NCBI GenBank assembly: GCA_937899645.1
Contig: CALCCD010000008.1
Span: 1 to 39,280, forward strand
Direction of reading: 5' to 3'
DNA length: 39,280 nt
Source of the DNA: an uncultured cyanobacterium
GTDB taxonomy: Bacteria > Cyanobacteriota > Cyanobacteriia > Cyanobacteriales > Geitlerinemataceae
Below, piece by piece: positions 7,263 through 16,406 of the stretch; the stretch's first letter is position 1; each line of letters begins with the position of its first letter. The notes beneath the pieces were generated by a model. It was not told the origin of the DNA. It saw only the letters and a list, made by a program, of their open reading frames with translations, and did no database searches. The position numbers were made by a program, and so were the translations under genes.

Positions 7263-8996
7263 ATGGAAACCCCCCGCGAGCGCGACGCGCAGTTTTTACC
7301 GATTGCAGCAGACACCAGCATCCTGCGATCGCGAAGCTGGGGACGCCTGCGGTTCGAGATCGAGTACGCCCTTCAGCGCGGCACGACGGCCAACAGCTAC
7401 GTTATTCAGGGCAAAAAAACCGCCCTGTTCGATCCGCCCGGTGAATCGTTTAGCGAGATTTTCCTCGAGGCGTTCCAGACGCGCTTCGATATTACGGCTC
7501 TCGATTTCATCATCCTGGGCCACGTCAATCCCAACCGCGCTAAAACTCTGGAGCGGCTGGTCGAACTCGCACCGAAGGCCGCGATGATTTGCTCGAATCC
7601 GGCGGCGGTGTCGCTGCGGGCGCTGCTGCCCGACCTGCCCGAGTCGCGGATCAAGGTCATGCGCGGCGATTCGACGCTCAATCTGGGCAAGGGCCACCGG
7701 CTGATCTTTACGCCGATTCCGACGCCGCGCTGGCCCGGAGCGCTGGCCACCTACGACACCAAAACTCAGGTTCTTTACACCGACAAGCTCTTTGGCGCGC
7801 ACGTCTGCGGCGACCAAATTTTCGATGAAGGCTGGACGGTCTACAGCGAAGACCGGCGCTATTATTTCGACTGCCTGATGGCTCCCCATGCCCGCCAGGT
7901 GGCGACGGTACTCGACAAGCTGACCTCACTGCCGCCCGTGGAGTTCTATGCCACCGGCCACGGCCCGATCGTCCGCTACGGCCTGCAAGAGCTGACCCAG
8001 TCCTACCAAACCTGGAGCGAGAACCAGCGCAAGCAGGCGGTAACCGTGGCGCTGCTCTACGCCTCGGCCTACGGCAACACCGCCGCGATCGCCCAGGCGC
8101 TGGCGCGCGGTATGACGAAGGCGGGCGCGCAGGTCGAGGCCGTGAACTGCGAAGTCGCTTCGCCAGAGGAAGTTCAGGCAATTCTCGATCGCTCGGCGGG
8201 TTTTGTTATTGGGTCGCCGACTCTGGGCGGCCACGCGCCGACCCAGGTGCAGACGGCGCTGGGCATTATCCTTTCGGAGGTGCCGAACACCAAGCTGGCT
8301 GGCGTGTTCGGCTCGTTTGGCTGGAGCGGCGAGGCGATCGACCTGCTAGACGGCAAGCTCCGCAATGCGGGCTTCCAGTTTGGCTTCGAGCCGATTCGGG
8401 TGAAGTTCACGCCCACCGAGGCGGTGATGAAAACCTGCGAAGAGGCCGGGACTGACTTTATTCAGGCGATCGCCAAGCAGGCCAAAAAAGCCGCGCGGAA
8501 AGCGAAAAAGCCGATCCAGCCCGCCACCAGTACGGAACAGGCGATCGGGCGGCTGGTCGGTGCGATGTGCGTGCTGACGACGACACGCAGCGAAGTGTCG
8601 AGCGCGATGCTGGCGTCTTGGGTGTCGCAGGCGACGTTCTCGCCGCCCGGCCTGACGGTGGCGGTCGCCAAAGAGCGCGCCGTCGAATCGCTGCTCTACA
8701 AGGGCAACACCTTCGCGCTCAATATCCTCGGCGAGGGCAAGCAGTTCCACCTGATGAAGCACTTCCTCAAGCCGTTCGCGCCGGGGCAAGATCGCTTTGA
8801 GGGGGTGGACTGGGAGCCGGGAAGCAGCGGCCAGCCCGTCCTCAAAGACGCGATCGCGGTGCTGGAGTGTACCGTGAAAAACCGCATGGAGTGCGGCGAC
8901 CACTGGCTGGTCTACGCCACAGCGGAGGCGGGCAGCGTTCTCGATGGCGATAGCGTGACGGCAGTTCACCACCGCAAGTCTGGGACGCACTATTAG
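7263..8996 (+). CDS. flv1: Flavodiiron protein Flv1-type (non-canonical diiron site)
   Basis: A 577-residue paralogue of the preceding gene with the same three-domain order: metallo-beta-lactamase-like (about 25-255), flavodoxin (about 258-400, LLYASAYGNTA) and flavin reductase-like (about 425-577). The diiron ligands are largely lost. The HxExDH motif reads HVNPNR (His87, Asn89, Asn91, Arg92), the second-loop His is replaced (PRWPG), the bridging Asp position reads Lys (TDKLFG), and only the last His (TGHGP) remains. This pattern is known for Flv1 and Flv2, the partners of Flv3 and Flv4. The gene follows flv3 by 196 bases containing a palindromic repeat and has no obvious Shine-Dalgarno. Expected role: heterodimer with Flv3 protecting photosystem I under fluctuating light. 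Confidence 0.86.
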   Translation: METPRERDAQFLPIAADTSILRSRSWGRLRFEIEYALQRGTTANSYVIQGKKTALFDPPGESFSEIFLEAFQTRFDITALDFIILGHVNPNRAKTLERLVELAPKAAMICSNPAAVSLRALLPDLPESRIKVMRGDSTLNLGKGHRLIFTPIPTPRWPGALATYDTKTQVLYTDKLFGAHVCGDQIFDEGWTVYSEDRRYYFDCLMAPHARQVATVLDKLTSLPPVEFYATGHGPIVRYGLQELTQSYQTWSENQRKQAVTVALLYASAYGNTAAIAQALARGMTKAGAQVEAVNCEVASPEEVQAILDRSAGFVIGSPTLGGHAPTQVQTALGIILSEVPNTKLAGVFGSFGWSGEAIDLLDGKLRNAGFQFGFEPIRVKFTPTEAVMKTCEEAGTDFIQAIAKQAKKAARKAKKPIQPATSTEQAIGRLVGAMCVLTTTRSEVSSAMLASWVSQATFSPPGLTVAVAKERAVESLLYKGNTFALNILGEGKQFHLMKHFLKPFAPGQDRFEGVDWEPGSSGQPVLKDAIAVLECTVKNRMECGDHWLVYATAEAGSVLDGDSVTAVHHRKSGTHY

Positions 8997-9032
8997 CCTT
9001 CTGTTCCCCGCAAAGATCGATCGAGTCAGGGG

Positions 9033-9458
9033 TCAGAGAGCGGCGATCGCCTCGTCGTAAATTTGTGGCGGCACGACCCCCGACGCGATCTTTTCTAGCT
9101 TGGCTTTCGAGTACCAGGCGTATTCAACCTGTTCTCCGTTGGACTCGACAACGTGTGTCGGCAGGTTTGCCCGCGACTCGTCGGTGATGTGACAGATAAA
9201 GTGGAAGACGATTTCGTGTTCGGTCTTGCCCAAAAACTCGAATATGGACTCGTGAAAGTTGACGAAGTGCAGAGTCTGGCCTGATAGTCCGAGTTCTTCG
9301 TGCATTTCCCTTTCTGCGGCGGCTCGAATGGATTCGCCAAATTCAACGCCTCCACCGACCGGAACGTAAAATCGAAACTTTCGGACGGGGTCGTATCCTT
9401 CTGTTAGCAGGATTTCTCGGTTGTTGATGATGGAGACAATCGATATTATTGCGAATAT
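9033..9458 (-). CDS. Nudix hydrolase with abnormal or frameshifted 5' end
   Basis: The complete Nudix box (GX5EX7REUXEEXGU) is readable: GGVEFGESIRAAAEREMHEE, then LGL. The frame is open from 9458 after a TGA at 9459-9461 and encodes a natural-looking N-terminal strand (IVSIINNREILLTEGYD). However, no ATG, GTG or TTG lies between that stop and Met at 9305, which sits inside the Nudix box. An ATG at 9462 is in another frame, and one base shift would join it (MNIRNN...) to the Nudix frame. So the gene is either frameshifted, uses a rare start such as ATT or ATA, or carries a sequencing error. It would hydrolyse a nucleoside-diphosphate-linked substrate; the substrate is unknown. It is convergent with flv1. 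Confidence 0.7.
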   Translation of the reverse strand: MFAIISIVSIINNREILLTEGYDPVRKFRFYVPVGGGVEFGESIRAAAEREMHEELGLSGQTLHFVNFHESIFEFLGKTEHEIVFHFICHITDESRANLPTHVVESNGEQVEYAWYSKAKLEKIASGVVPPQIYDEAIAAL

Positions 9459-9516
9459 TCATGTCCGATCGCCGTATGAATGCGAGCCACTTTTCGGTCT
9501 TGAAATGCGGAGATCT

Positions 9517-10749
9517 TTACTCCTGAAGATTTTCAAGTTCGGGTCGCGTCGTCGGCCAGAGCTGGAGCCCGAACCCCAGGGCGACGAGCAGCAGCGCAAA
9601 CGCGCCGCCTTGGGCTAAGCTCGTCGGCGCGGCATCGGACAGGTCGCCGAAGATTTTGCCGAAGGCGTTGCCCGCCAGGCCGAGCGTGCCGAAATACATG
9701 CCGATCGCGACGCCACCGAATCCCGGCGGGGCGATCTCTAGGGCGAGCGGAATCACGCCGACGTTGATGGCGCTTTGGACGGCGACGATCGCGACGATGA
9801 GCAGCGTGCCGAGTGCCGTCGTGCCGCTGACCGACAGCCCCAGTATTGCGGCCAGCCCGATCGGCGCCGCGATCGCGATCGTGCGCCGCATCCCAAAGCG
9901 CTGCCCCAGTGCCGCCGCCACCAGACAGCTCGCCGCGCCGACGAGTCCCACCTGGATCGGGCTCGACGCCGACCAGGGGGTCAGCTCGGTGCCGGCATAG
10001 AGTCGGGGCACGAGCGCGCCGAACCAGTTCCCCGTCCAGATGACGCCGACGGCCACGGCGATCGTCCGCAGCAGCGCGACGACCAGATGGCGTAGATCGA
10101 GGGTGAGCTCGTCGCCAGGATCGCTCGGATCGGCGGGCGGTGCGGGGGCGGGCAGCACGGCGCGCAAGACGCCGATCGCCACGAGCAAGACCACCGAGCC
10201 CGACACGAACGTAAACATTGCGCCGCGCGAGAGCCAGAAATCTGTGGTCATGGGAATCAGCCGCCCGACGATCGCTCCGATCGCCATCAGCACGCCCGCC
10301 GCATAGGGCAGATCGCCCGACGACATAGCGCACTGGCCGAGCATCACCAGCACCGGCGCGCGAAATGCCGCCATCGCCATCGCCCAAATCACCGCCGCTA
10401 AGGGCAGCGCGGACTGGGCCGCCGCGCCCAACCCGGCGATCGGCGGCAGCGCGAAAAACATCACCACCGTCAGCAACACTCCGGCCAAAATCAGCGGGAA
10501 GCGCGTCCCCGTCCAGCGCCGCAGCCGATCGGAGCCGTAGCCCATCAGCGGCTCGAGGATAAAGCCGATCGCTACTTCAAAAAACAGCACGGTGCCGACG
10601 ACCGATGCCGCCAGCCCCACCTGCGCGAACAGGTCGGGTAGATAGAGGCGATACATCACCCAGGAAAGGACAATTGCATTCTGAACCGCCGCCAGCGCGA
10701 AGACGCGCGACCAGGCGATCGTTGCTTTCGGCAAAAATGAGGCGGCCAC
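9517..10749 (-). CDS. MFS transporter, 12 predicted transmembrane helices
   Basis: A 410-residue, strongly hydrophobic protein with about twelve membrane segments and a short hydrophilic break near residues 204-222 (APAPPADPSDPGDELTLDL) separating two six-helix halves. The loop after helix 2 (PLMGYGSDRLRRW) is the MFS signature region and resembles SLC45/GPH-like and PucC-like members. The start is GTG 10749 with GGAG nine bases upstream. The substrate cannot be told from sequence. The gene is alone between the Nudix gene and the WD40 gene, both on the same strand. An inverted repeat AGTACG/CGTACT (10785-10790 and 10798-10803) lies just upstream and could be an operator. Confidence 0.78.
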   Translation of the reverse strand: MAASFLPKATIAWSRVFALAAVQNAIVLSWVMYRLYLPDLFAQVGLAASVVGTVLFFEVAIGFILEPLMGYGSDRLRRWTGTRFPLILAGVLLTVVMFFALPPIAGLGAAAQSALPLAAVIWAMAMAAFRAPVLVMLGQCAMSSGDLPYAAGVLMAIGAIVGRLIPMTTDFWLSRGAMFTFVSGSVVLLVAIGVLRAVLPAPAPPADPSDPGDELTLDLRHLVVALLRTIAVAVGVIWTGNWFGALVPRLYAGTELTPWSASSPIQVGLVGAASCLVAAALGQRFGMRRTIAIAAPIGLAAILGLSVSGTTALGTLLIVAIVAVQSAINVGVIPLALEIAPPGFGGVAIGMYFGTLGLAGNAFGKIFGDLSDAAPTSLAQGGAFALLLVALGFGLQLWPTTRPELENLQE

Positions 10750-10869
10750 GCAGTGCTACTCCGGAGTGATTTATCGTTCTCTTCAGTACGGAACGATCGT
10801 ACTCCGGGCAACCTGAAACAGCCAGCCCGAGATGATTGCAAACTTCGGTAGGAAGCGAGCAGAAGATAG

Positions 10870-13173
10870 CTACGGCAGCTCGGCCCTGCCCCAGCGCCGC
10901 CAGACATCGATCGAGCCGTCAGCGCTGCCGCTGACGATCAGCTGGCCGTCTTCGCTGACCGAAACCGACATCACCGCATCGCGTCTGCCGTTGAGCGTGG
11001 CGACCGTCTGCCCCGTCGGCAGATCCCAGAGGCGCACCGTACCGTCCGAGCTAGCGCTGATGAGCGTCTCGCCGTCGGGGTGTACCGCTAGCGCCGTCAC
11101 CGAGCCGCTGTGGCCTGTCAGGCGGTGGCGCTGTTCGCCGCTTTCCACATCCCAGATGCGAATCGCGCGATCGCGGTTGGCCTCGACCAGCAGCGTGCCG
11201 TCGCGGCTAAAGGCAACGGCGTTGACCGGGTCGGCGCTATCGGCAAAGGTGCGTAGCTCCTCGAGCTCGCCGGTGTCGTCGTCCACTGACCAGAGCTTGA
11301 CCGTGCCGTCGGCGCTGGCGCTGGCCAAAAGCGAGCCCGCCGGGCTGAAGGCGATTGCGTCTACGCGGCCACTGTGGGCGACCTGGGAACCGCAGGCGCT
11401 GACGTTCACTTTGCGGCGCTTCGGCGTGACGCGCACTTCCCAGATGGCGATCGTGCGATCGAACCAGCCGCTGGCGACAAAGCGCCCGTTGGGGCTGACG
11501 GCCAGCGATCGCACCGAACCGGCGACGCCCGAGTCGTCGACCAGGGTTTCGAGCAGCGTCTGGGTATCGAAGTCCCAAATCTTGATCGTGCGATCCCAAC
11601 TGCCGCTCACCAGCCAGCCGAGATCGTGGTTGAGGGCAATCGCGCAGACGGGGCTGCTGTGCTGCTGGGACAGAATATTAAGCGATTCGCCGGTTTTGAT
11701 ATCCCAAAACTGGATCGTGCGATCGAAGCTGGCGCTCACCAGCACCTCGCCCGAGGCGTCGATCGCTAGGGCGCTGACCCAGTCGCCGTGGTCGGTCAGG
11801 GTCGAAAGGCGTTGCCAGTCCTGGGGCGGGACGCGCGGGGTGTCGTCGTCGGCGGCGGTGCTGGCGACACTGGCGGCGTCGAGGTCGGCGATTTCGGGCA
11901 GGTCGGGGGTGTGCGAAGCGGCGGATGTTTGGCTTGATGTTTGGCTTGGCGGTTGGATTGAGGTTTGGCTTAGGGCCGAATCGGACGGGGCGTCGGTCGA
12001 TATCGATTCCGTGCCGGAAATGGAATACGACAGCGGGGAACCGCTTTTGAGCGTCGCGCCCAGTTTGGCTTCGCTCGCCGTTGCGGCGCGATCGCCGACA
12101 TCGATCGGTGCGATGCCCCACGCTTCCTCGCCAGCAGGCGCGGGCGATCCGAATTGCGGTAGCGTCAGGGGCTGCGATGCTGGGCGATCGGACGACGCGG
12201 CGCGCGACTCCGCCGTGCCCTCTTTGCTCGTGTCGGTAATTGCGTCGGTTCCGGCTCCACCGAACTCGGCTCCACCAGCTTCAGATTCTTCAACCTCGTC
12301 GGAGAAAAAATCGACGTCGATCGTATCCATGCGATCGGAACCGCTCGCCATTGATGTATCGTCTAGCAGCGATTCGGCGATCGGTTCGGCGATTTCGTCC
12401 GCTTCTGCGTCGATACTGCTGACGAAATTCTCCAGTGGCAAGCTCGGAGAGCGGCGCTCCAAATCAACCTGCCCCGCCTCAAAGACTTCATCGAGTGCAT
12501 CGCTCGAAATCGGCCAATCCTCCGCCGCTTCGCCGTGGCGCACTGCGTCGATCTGCAAACGGCGCGCGAGGCGATCGCCCAGCGCCGCAAAATCGTAGCG
12601 CAGGCGATCGAGCTGGACTTCGATCTCGTCCACGCGTTGGGGCAGCGGCGAATCGTTGAGGTAGTCGATCGTTGCGGCCAGGGACTCGTAAACGTGGCGG
12701 TGCTGCTCTTGCAGGCTGACGATCTCTTGATAAATCAGCCGAAAATCGTCGAGGTCGCGTACGCGCACCTGACTCTGACTGTCGTCGTGGGGCAGATCGT
12801 GGAGCTGCTCGAGGCGGATTTGGCTCTGGGTCGGGCGGGCGATCTCGTTGCGTTCGGCCACCACGCGCAGGCGGCGCTCGATCGCGGCGAGATCCTGAGT
12901 TAGCTGCTGCTGGACGCGCACCACGGCCCCCATCGCTCGCTGATGGGTCGAAACTTCAATACGGCGACGGTTGGCCAAATTGAGCAGCAGCGACAGCGAC
13001 AGCGGCACGCCCGCATAGGCGAACTGCATCGACGTACTCGCCACCACCGTTCCCACCGCCGAACTCACCCAGCAAATGTACTCGGCAAGCTGGAGCTGGT
13101 TGGAGCGTCGGGGTCGTCGCGATCGACTCGGATTGGAAGAGGTTGGCGAGGGAGGCACCGATCGTGCTGACAT
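10870..13173 (-). CDS. Membrane-anchored WD40 repeat protein
   Basis: A protein of about 767 residues if ATG 13173 is used (GTG 13197 is the alternative). Near the N-terminus are two hydrophobic stretches (ICWVSSAVGTVVAS and AGVPLSLSLLLNLANRRR). This arrangement is typical of a cyanobacterial WD40 subgroup. A probable coiled coil follows to about residue 200, then a long acidic and Ser/Pro-rich linker to about residue 460. The C-terminal 300 residues contain seven WD40 repeats, enough for one closed propeller, recognisable by FDRTIQFWD, WDRTIKIWD, FDRTIAIWE, ADGTVKLWS, RDRAIRIWD, SDGTVRLWD and ADGSIDVWR. It is presumably a scaffold tethered to a membrane; partners are unknown. No enzymatic domain is visible. 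It lies just downstream of accC on the same strand, but functional linkage is not implied. Confidence 0.82.
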   Translation of the reverse strand: MSARSVPPSPTSSNPSRSRRPRRSNQLQLAEYICWVSSAVGTVVASTSMQFAYAGVPLSLSLLLNLANRRRIEVSTHQRAMGAVVRVQQQLTQDLAAIERRLRVVAERNEIARPTQSQIRLEQLHDLPHDDSQSQVRVRDLDDFRLIYQEIVSLQEQHRHVYESLAATIDYLNDSPLPQRVDEIEVQLDRLRYDFAALGDRLARRLQIDAVRHGEAAEDWPISSDALDEVFEAGQVDLERRSPSLPLENFVSSIDAEADEIAEPIAESLLDDTSMASGSDRMDTIDVDFFSDEVEESEAGGAEFGGAGTDAITDTSKEGTAESRAASSDRPASQPLTLPQFGSPAPAGEEAWGIAPIDVGDRAATASEAKLGATLKSGSPLSYSISGTESISTDAPSDSALSQTSIQPPSQTSSQTSAASHTPDLPEIADLDAASVASTAADDDTPRVPPQDWQRLSTLTDHGDWVSALAIDASGEVLVSASFDRTIQFWDIKTGESLNILSQQHSSPVCAIALNHDLGWLVSGSWDRTIKIWDFDTQTLLETLVDDSGVAGSVRSLAVSPNGRFVASGWFDRTIAIWEVRVTPKRRKVNVSACGSQVAHSGRVDAIAFSPAGSLLASASADGTVKLWSVDDDTGELEELRTFADSADPVNAVAFSRDGTLLVEANRDRAIRIWDVESGEQRHRLTGHSGSVTALAVHPDGETLISASSDGTVRLWDLPTGQTVATLNGRRDAVMSVSVSEDGQLIVSGSADGSIDVWRRWGRAELP

Positions 13174-13243
13174 GGCATTCGCAGCCCAAACTGTCACATA
13201 ACAGTAGCAAACTTCTTTCGCGAGCCTGTCCTCGGGCTCCCTC

Positions 13244-14596
13244 CTAAGACTGTTTCGCCAGCAGTTGCTCGATAAAATTCGTGTACACCTCGGCGCGGTT
13301 GAACTCCGGCGAGTCGAGGATCTTTTCGTGGAATTCGATCGTCGTCGGCAGCCCCGTAATCGCGCACTCGCGCAGGGCGCGCTTCATCCGGGCGATCGCG
13401 GTCGGGCGATCGTTGCCCCAAACGATCAGCTTGCCGATGAGCGAATCGTAGTAAGGCGGAATGTCGTAGTCGGTGTAAACGTGCGAATCGACCCGGACGC
13501 CCACACCTCCCGGCGGCAGATAGCCGCTGATGCGTCCCGGACTCGGGCGAAAGTTGTGCTTCGGATCTTCGGCGTTCAGGCGGCACTCGATCGCGTGGCC
13601 GCGTAGCTGTACCTGCTCTTGCGTCACGCTGAGCTTGTCGCCCTGGGCGATGCGGATCTGCTCGGCGATCAGGTCGATGCCGGTCACGGCCTCGGTAACG
13701 GGATGCTCCACCTGGATGCGCGTGTTCATCTCCATAAAGTAGAAGTCACCGTTCTTATCGACCAAGAACTCCACCGTTCCCGCGCCAACGTAGCCGATCG
13801 ACTTCGCGACGTTCACCGCCGCCGCGCCCATCTTCTGCCGCAGCTCGTCTGAGAGAAACGGACTCGGTGCTTCTTCGAGCAATTTCTGATGGCGTCGCTG
13901 GATCGAACAGTCGCGCTCGCCGAGGTGGACGGCGTTGCCGTAACTGTCAGCAAAGATCTGAAACTCGATATGGCGCGGCTGGACGATAAACTTCTCCAGA
14001 TAGAGCCCCGGATTGCCAAAAGCGGCCTCCGCTTCGCCCTGCGCCGCCGCGAACAATTTGGGCAGCTCCTCCGGCTCGTGAACCAGCCGCATCCCGCGCC
14101 CGCCGCCGCCCGCCGTCGCCTTGATCATCACCGGATAGCCGATGTCTTTCGCAAGCTCTAGGGCCTCGGCATCGGTGGCCAGCAGCCCCTCGCTGCCCGG
14201 AACCGTGGGCACGCCTGCGTTTTTCATCGTCTCGCGCGCCGTAGATTTGTCGCCCATCGCGTCCATCGCTTCCGGTGTCGGGCCGATAAATTCGATCTGG
14301 TGGTCGGCGCAGATCTCGGCAAAGCGCGAATTTTCGGCCAGGAAGCCGTAGCCGGGATGGATTGCCGTGGCGTTGCGGGTCAGCGCCGCCGAGATGATAT
14401 TGGGAATATTCAGGTAGCTCTTGCTGCTGGCCGGTTCGCCAATGCAGACGGCTTCGTCGGCCATTTGCACGTGCAGTGCGTTGCGATCGACCGTCGAATA
14501 GACCGCGACCGTGGCGATGCCCATTTCCTCGCAGGTACGAAGAACCCGCAGGGCAATTTCACCTCGGTTCGCGATCAAGATTTTAGAAAATTTCAT
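13244..14596 (-). CDS. accC: Biotin carboxylase subunit of acetyl-CoA carboxylase
   Basis: 450 residues, the normal length of AccC. It carboxylates biotin on AccB using ATP and bicarbonate, the first step of fatty acid synthesis, in the cytoplasm. ATG 14596 is chosen because the family starts [20 protein letters not shown]; the frame extends upstream but without family similarity. Visible features are the N-terminal biotin carboxylase domain, the ATP-grasp glycine-rich loop [14 protein letters not shown] (about 160-173), the [14 protein letters not shown] segment, the active-site region [16 protein letters not shown] (about 285-300), and the C-terminal domain with [14 protein letters not shown]. 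The other subunits (accA, accB, accD) are not in the window, the usual situation in cyanobacteria. Confidence 0.97.
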   Translation of the reverse strand: MKFSKILIANRGEIALRVLRTCEEMGIATVAVYSTVDRNALHVQMADEAVCIGEPASSKSYLNIPNIISAALTRNATAIHPGYGFLAENSRFAEICADHQIEFIGPTPEAMDAMGDKSTARETMKNAGVPTVPGSEGLLATDAEALELAKDIGYPVMIKATAGGGGRGMRLVHEPEELPKLFAAAQGEAEAAFGNPGLYLEKFIVQPRHIEFQIFADSYGNAVHLGERDCSIQRRHQKLLEEAPSPFLSDELRQKMGAAAVNVAKSIGYVGAGTVEFLVDKNGDFYFMEMNTRIQVEHPVTEAVTGIDLIAEQIRIAQGDKLSVTQEQVQLRGHAIECRLNAEDPKHNFRPSPGRISGYLPPGGVGVRVDSHVYTDYDIPPYYDSLIGKLIVWGNDRPTAIARMKRALRECAITGLPTTIEFHEKILDSPEFNRAEVYTNFIEQLLAKQS

Positions 14597-14824
14597 ATCT
14601 TTCGATAAGGTCTCTTGTGTCGAAGTCGCTCGCAAAGCGCCGTCACGCAGCGATCGCCTCATCTTTTTGCGACCATTTCGCGGCGCAGCTCGGGAAATGG
14701 GAAAGAATCGCCAAAGTTTCCAAATTAGCCGCAGCAAAACATAGCGTCAGTTGCCGCCGTCATGCTAAGTTATCACGGTGCGAACAAATAATGACGCCTC
14801 AAGCGTTGCTCGCACGGACACCGC

Positions 14825-14906
14825 GCGGATGTGGTGGAATTGGTAGACACGCACGCTTGAGGGGCGTGTGGAGTAATCCTTGCGAGTTCGAGTCTCGCCA
14901 TCCGCA
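14825..14906 (+). tRNA. tRNA-Leu(GAG)
   Basis: Acceptor stem GCGGATG (14825-14831) pairs perfectly with CATCCGC (14899-14905), with discriminator A at 14906. The anticodon stem CACGC/GCGTG encloses the loop TTGAGGG, so the anticodon is GAG, reading CUC and CUU. The T arm GCGAG-TTCGAGT-CTCGC is intact. The 82-base length with a long variable arm is typical of a class II leucine tRNA. CCA is not encoded. Confidence 0.95.
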
Positions 14907-14922
14907 TTTAACGAATCGAATC

Positions 14923-14969
14923 AACTCCGGAAACGTCACCGAACCCCTCACGCGCTTCCGGAGTTTTTT
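14923..14969 (+). terminator. Rho-independent-like terminator after tRNA-Leu
   Basis: AACTCCGGAA (14923-14932) pairs perfectly with TTCCGGAGTT (14956-14965), a 10-bp stem with a 23-base loop followed by TTTT. It lies 17 bases after the tRNA and would end its transcript. Confidence 0.75.
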
Positions 14970-15050
14970 CGTTGGGGTGCGGATTCTACAATGGCTCCGC
15001 ACGACACTTCTTACATTGAAGTAAGCAGGTCGGGATTCGAGCACTGAGCG

Positions 15051-15160
15051 TAGTCGTTGGCGTCGCCTTTGCGAAGCCGATAGTGCGGCCACTTTTCGCA
15101 AGAGCACCTAGGCTATCGGCGAGGCCGACGCTACGCGAGCGACTCCGCTCGGCCTTCGAG
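15051..15160. repeat. Intergenic region of nested palindromes
   Basis: Two imbricated inverted repeats: GCCGATAG (15076-15083) with CTATCGGC (15113-15120), and GGCCGA (15123-15128) with TCGGCC (15149-15154), the latter enclosing GAGCG-ACTC-CGCTC. The string resembles short palindromic repeats scattered in cyanobacterial genomes. It sits between the tRNA terminator and a glycosyltransferase gene and has no coding signature. Confidence 0.5.
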
Positions 15161-15213
15161 ATGCTGTCGCGCTGACACCTCAAATTCTCCGTGCAAGAGT
15201 GTTGCCTGCCCCT

Positions 15214-16395
15214 ATGCACCTGGCTTTCCTCTCCGAATTCGACCCCGATCGCGCCGATCGCGACGACTGGCCGCACACTAAGCTCGGCCACTGGGGGCAT
15301 TGCGTGACGATGGCCGATGCTCTCGAAGCCGCCGGACATCGGGTCACGCGCGTCGGCGGACTGAACAAAACCCGCGAACACGGCTCGCTGCGCGCCAAGG
15401 TGCGTCGCCGCTTTGCCGGTCTGCGCGATCGCCATCACCTCGCCTGGGTCGAGCCCCGCTTCAACATCGACTACGCCCGTCAGTTCGAAGCCCAGCTCGC
15501 GGCAAAACTCGCGCTGGGAGACCGCTACGACGCGATCGTCACGCCCGACCCAAACCTGATTAGTCATCTAAAGACCGACCTGCCGCTGTTCTTCTGGGCG
15601 GATACGGCCTACGCGACGCTGCTGGATGAGTATCCCGGCTTCCGCGATCTGACTGCGCGATCGCGCCGCAACCTCCTCGATCTCGATCGTCGCGCGATGC
15701 AGCGCTGCGGCAAAATTTTCCTGGCTTCGGACTGGGCGATCGCGGGCGCGATGGCCGTCCACGGCTGGCCGCGCGATCGCTTTGAGTGCATCGAGCTGGG
15801 CGCAAACTTCGAGCCGGACGACCCCGCCACCGTCGAGCCGACGATCGCGGCGCGCGATCGCGACACCTGCCGCCTGCTGTTCGTCGGGACGGACTGGCAG
15901 CGCAAGGGCGGCGATCGGGCGGTGGCACTGGTGGACGAACTGCGCGATCGGCTGGTTCCCGCATCGCTGGCCGTGGTGGGCGCAACGCCAGAGTTATCGG
16001 ATCCGAACGTCAAGATTGTCGGGCGATTGGATTTGGCGAAAGCTGCCGATCGCGATCGGCTAGAGGCGGAGTTCCGCGCGGCGCATTTTCTCGTACTGCC
16101 CTCCGATGCCGAGTGTTTCGGCCACGTCCTCTGCGAAGCGAACGCCTTCGGCGTGCCGGTGCTGACGACCGACGCGGGTGGCATGCCGACGGTCGTCCGC
16201 GCGGGCGTCAACGGGTTTACCCACGGTTTTGACGGCTGGGCGGCGGCGATGGCCGATCGCGTGACAAGGCTGTGGCGCGATCGCGCGGCCTATGAAAATT
16301 TGGCGCGATCGTCGCGGACGGAGTACGACGCGCGACTGAATTGGACGGTGCTGGGTCGGCGGATTGGTGAGGCGATCGAGCGATGCCTACCTTAG
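15214..16395 (+). CDS. GT4-family glycosyltransferase
   Basis: A 393-residue GT-B protein (ATG 15214; GTG 15199 is possible but precedes the conserved first strand MHLAFLSEF). The N-terminal Rossmann-like half binds the acceptor, with the glycine-containing loop near residues 25-35 (LGHWGH). The C-terminal half shows a nucleotide-sugar binding site of the GT4 type: LLFVGTDWQRKGG at about 223-235 and the E-x7-E region SDAECFGHVLCEANAFGVPV, followed by a GGMPTVV motif. It transfers a sugar from a nucleotide donor to an unknown acceptor, retaining the anomeric configuration. Neighbours give no pathway. It is convergent with rsgA, 11 bases apart. Confidence 0.85.
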   Translation: MHLAFLSEFDPDRADRDDWPHTKLGHWGHCVTMADALEAAGHRVTRVGGLNKTREHGSLRAKVRRRFAGLRDRHHLAWVEPRFNIDYARQFEAQLAAKLALGDRYDAIVTPDPNLISHLKTDLPLFFWADTAYATLLDEYPGFRDLTARSRRNLLDLDRRAMQRCGKIFLASDWAIAGAMAVHGWPRDRFECIELGANFEPDDPATVEPTIAARDRDTCRLLFVGTDWQRKGGDRAVALVDELRDRLVPASLAVVGATPELSDPNVKIVGRLDLAKAADRDRLEAEFRAAHFLVLPSDAECFGHVLCEANAFGVPVLTTDAGGMPTVVRAGVNGFTHGFDGWAAAMADRVTRLWRDRAAYENLARSSRTEYDARLNWTVLGRRIGEAIERCLP

Positions 16396-16406
16396 TCGGC
16401 GAAGGG

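Noticed and set aside
10832-12598. 588-codon plus-strand frame
   Set aside because: Serine-rich antisense shadow of the WD40 gene, whose minus-strand frame has seven clear repeats.
14986-15567. 193-codon minus-strand frame
   Set aside because: Mostly antisense to the glycosyltransferase and across palindromic repeats, with no domain.
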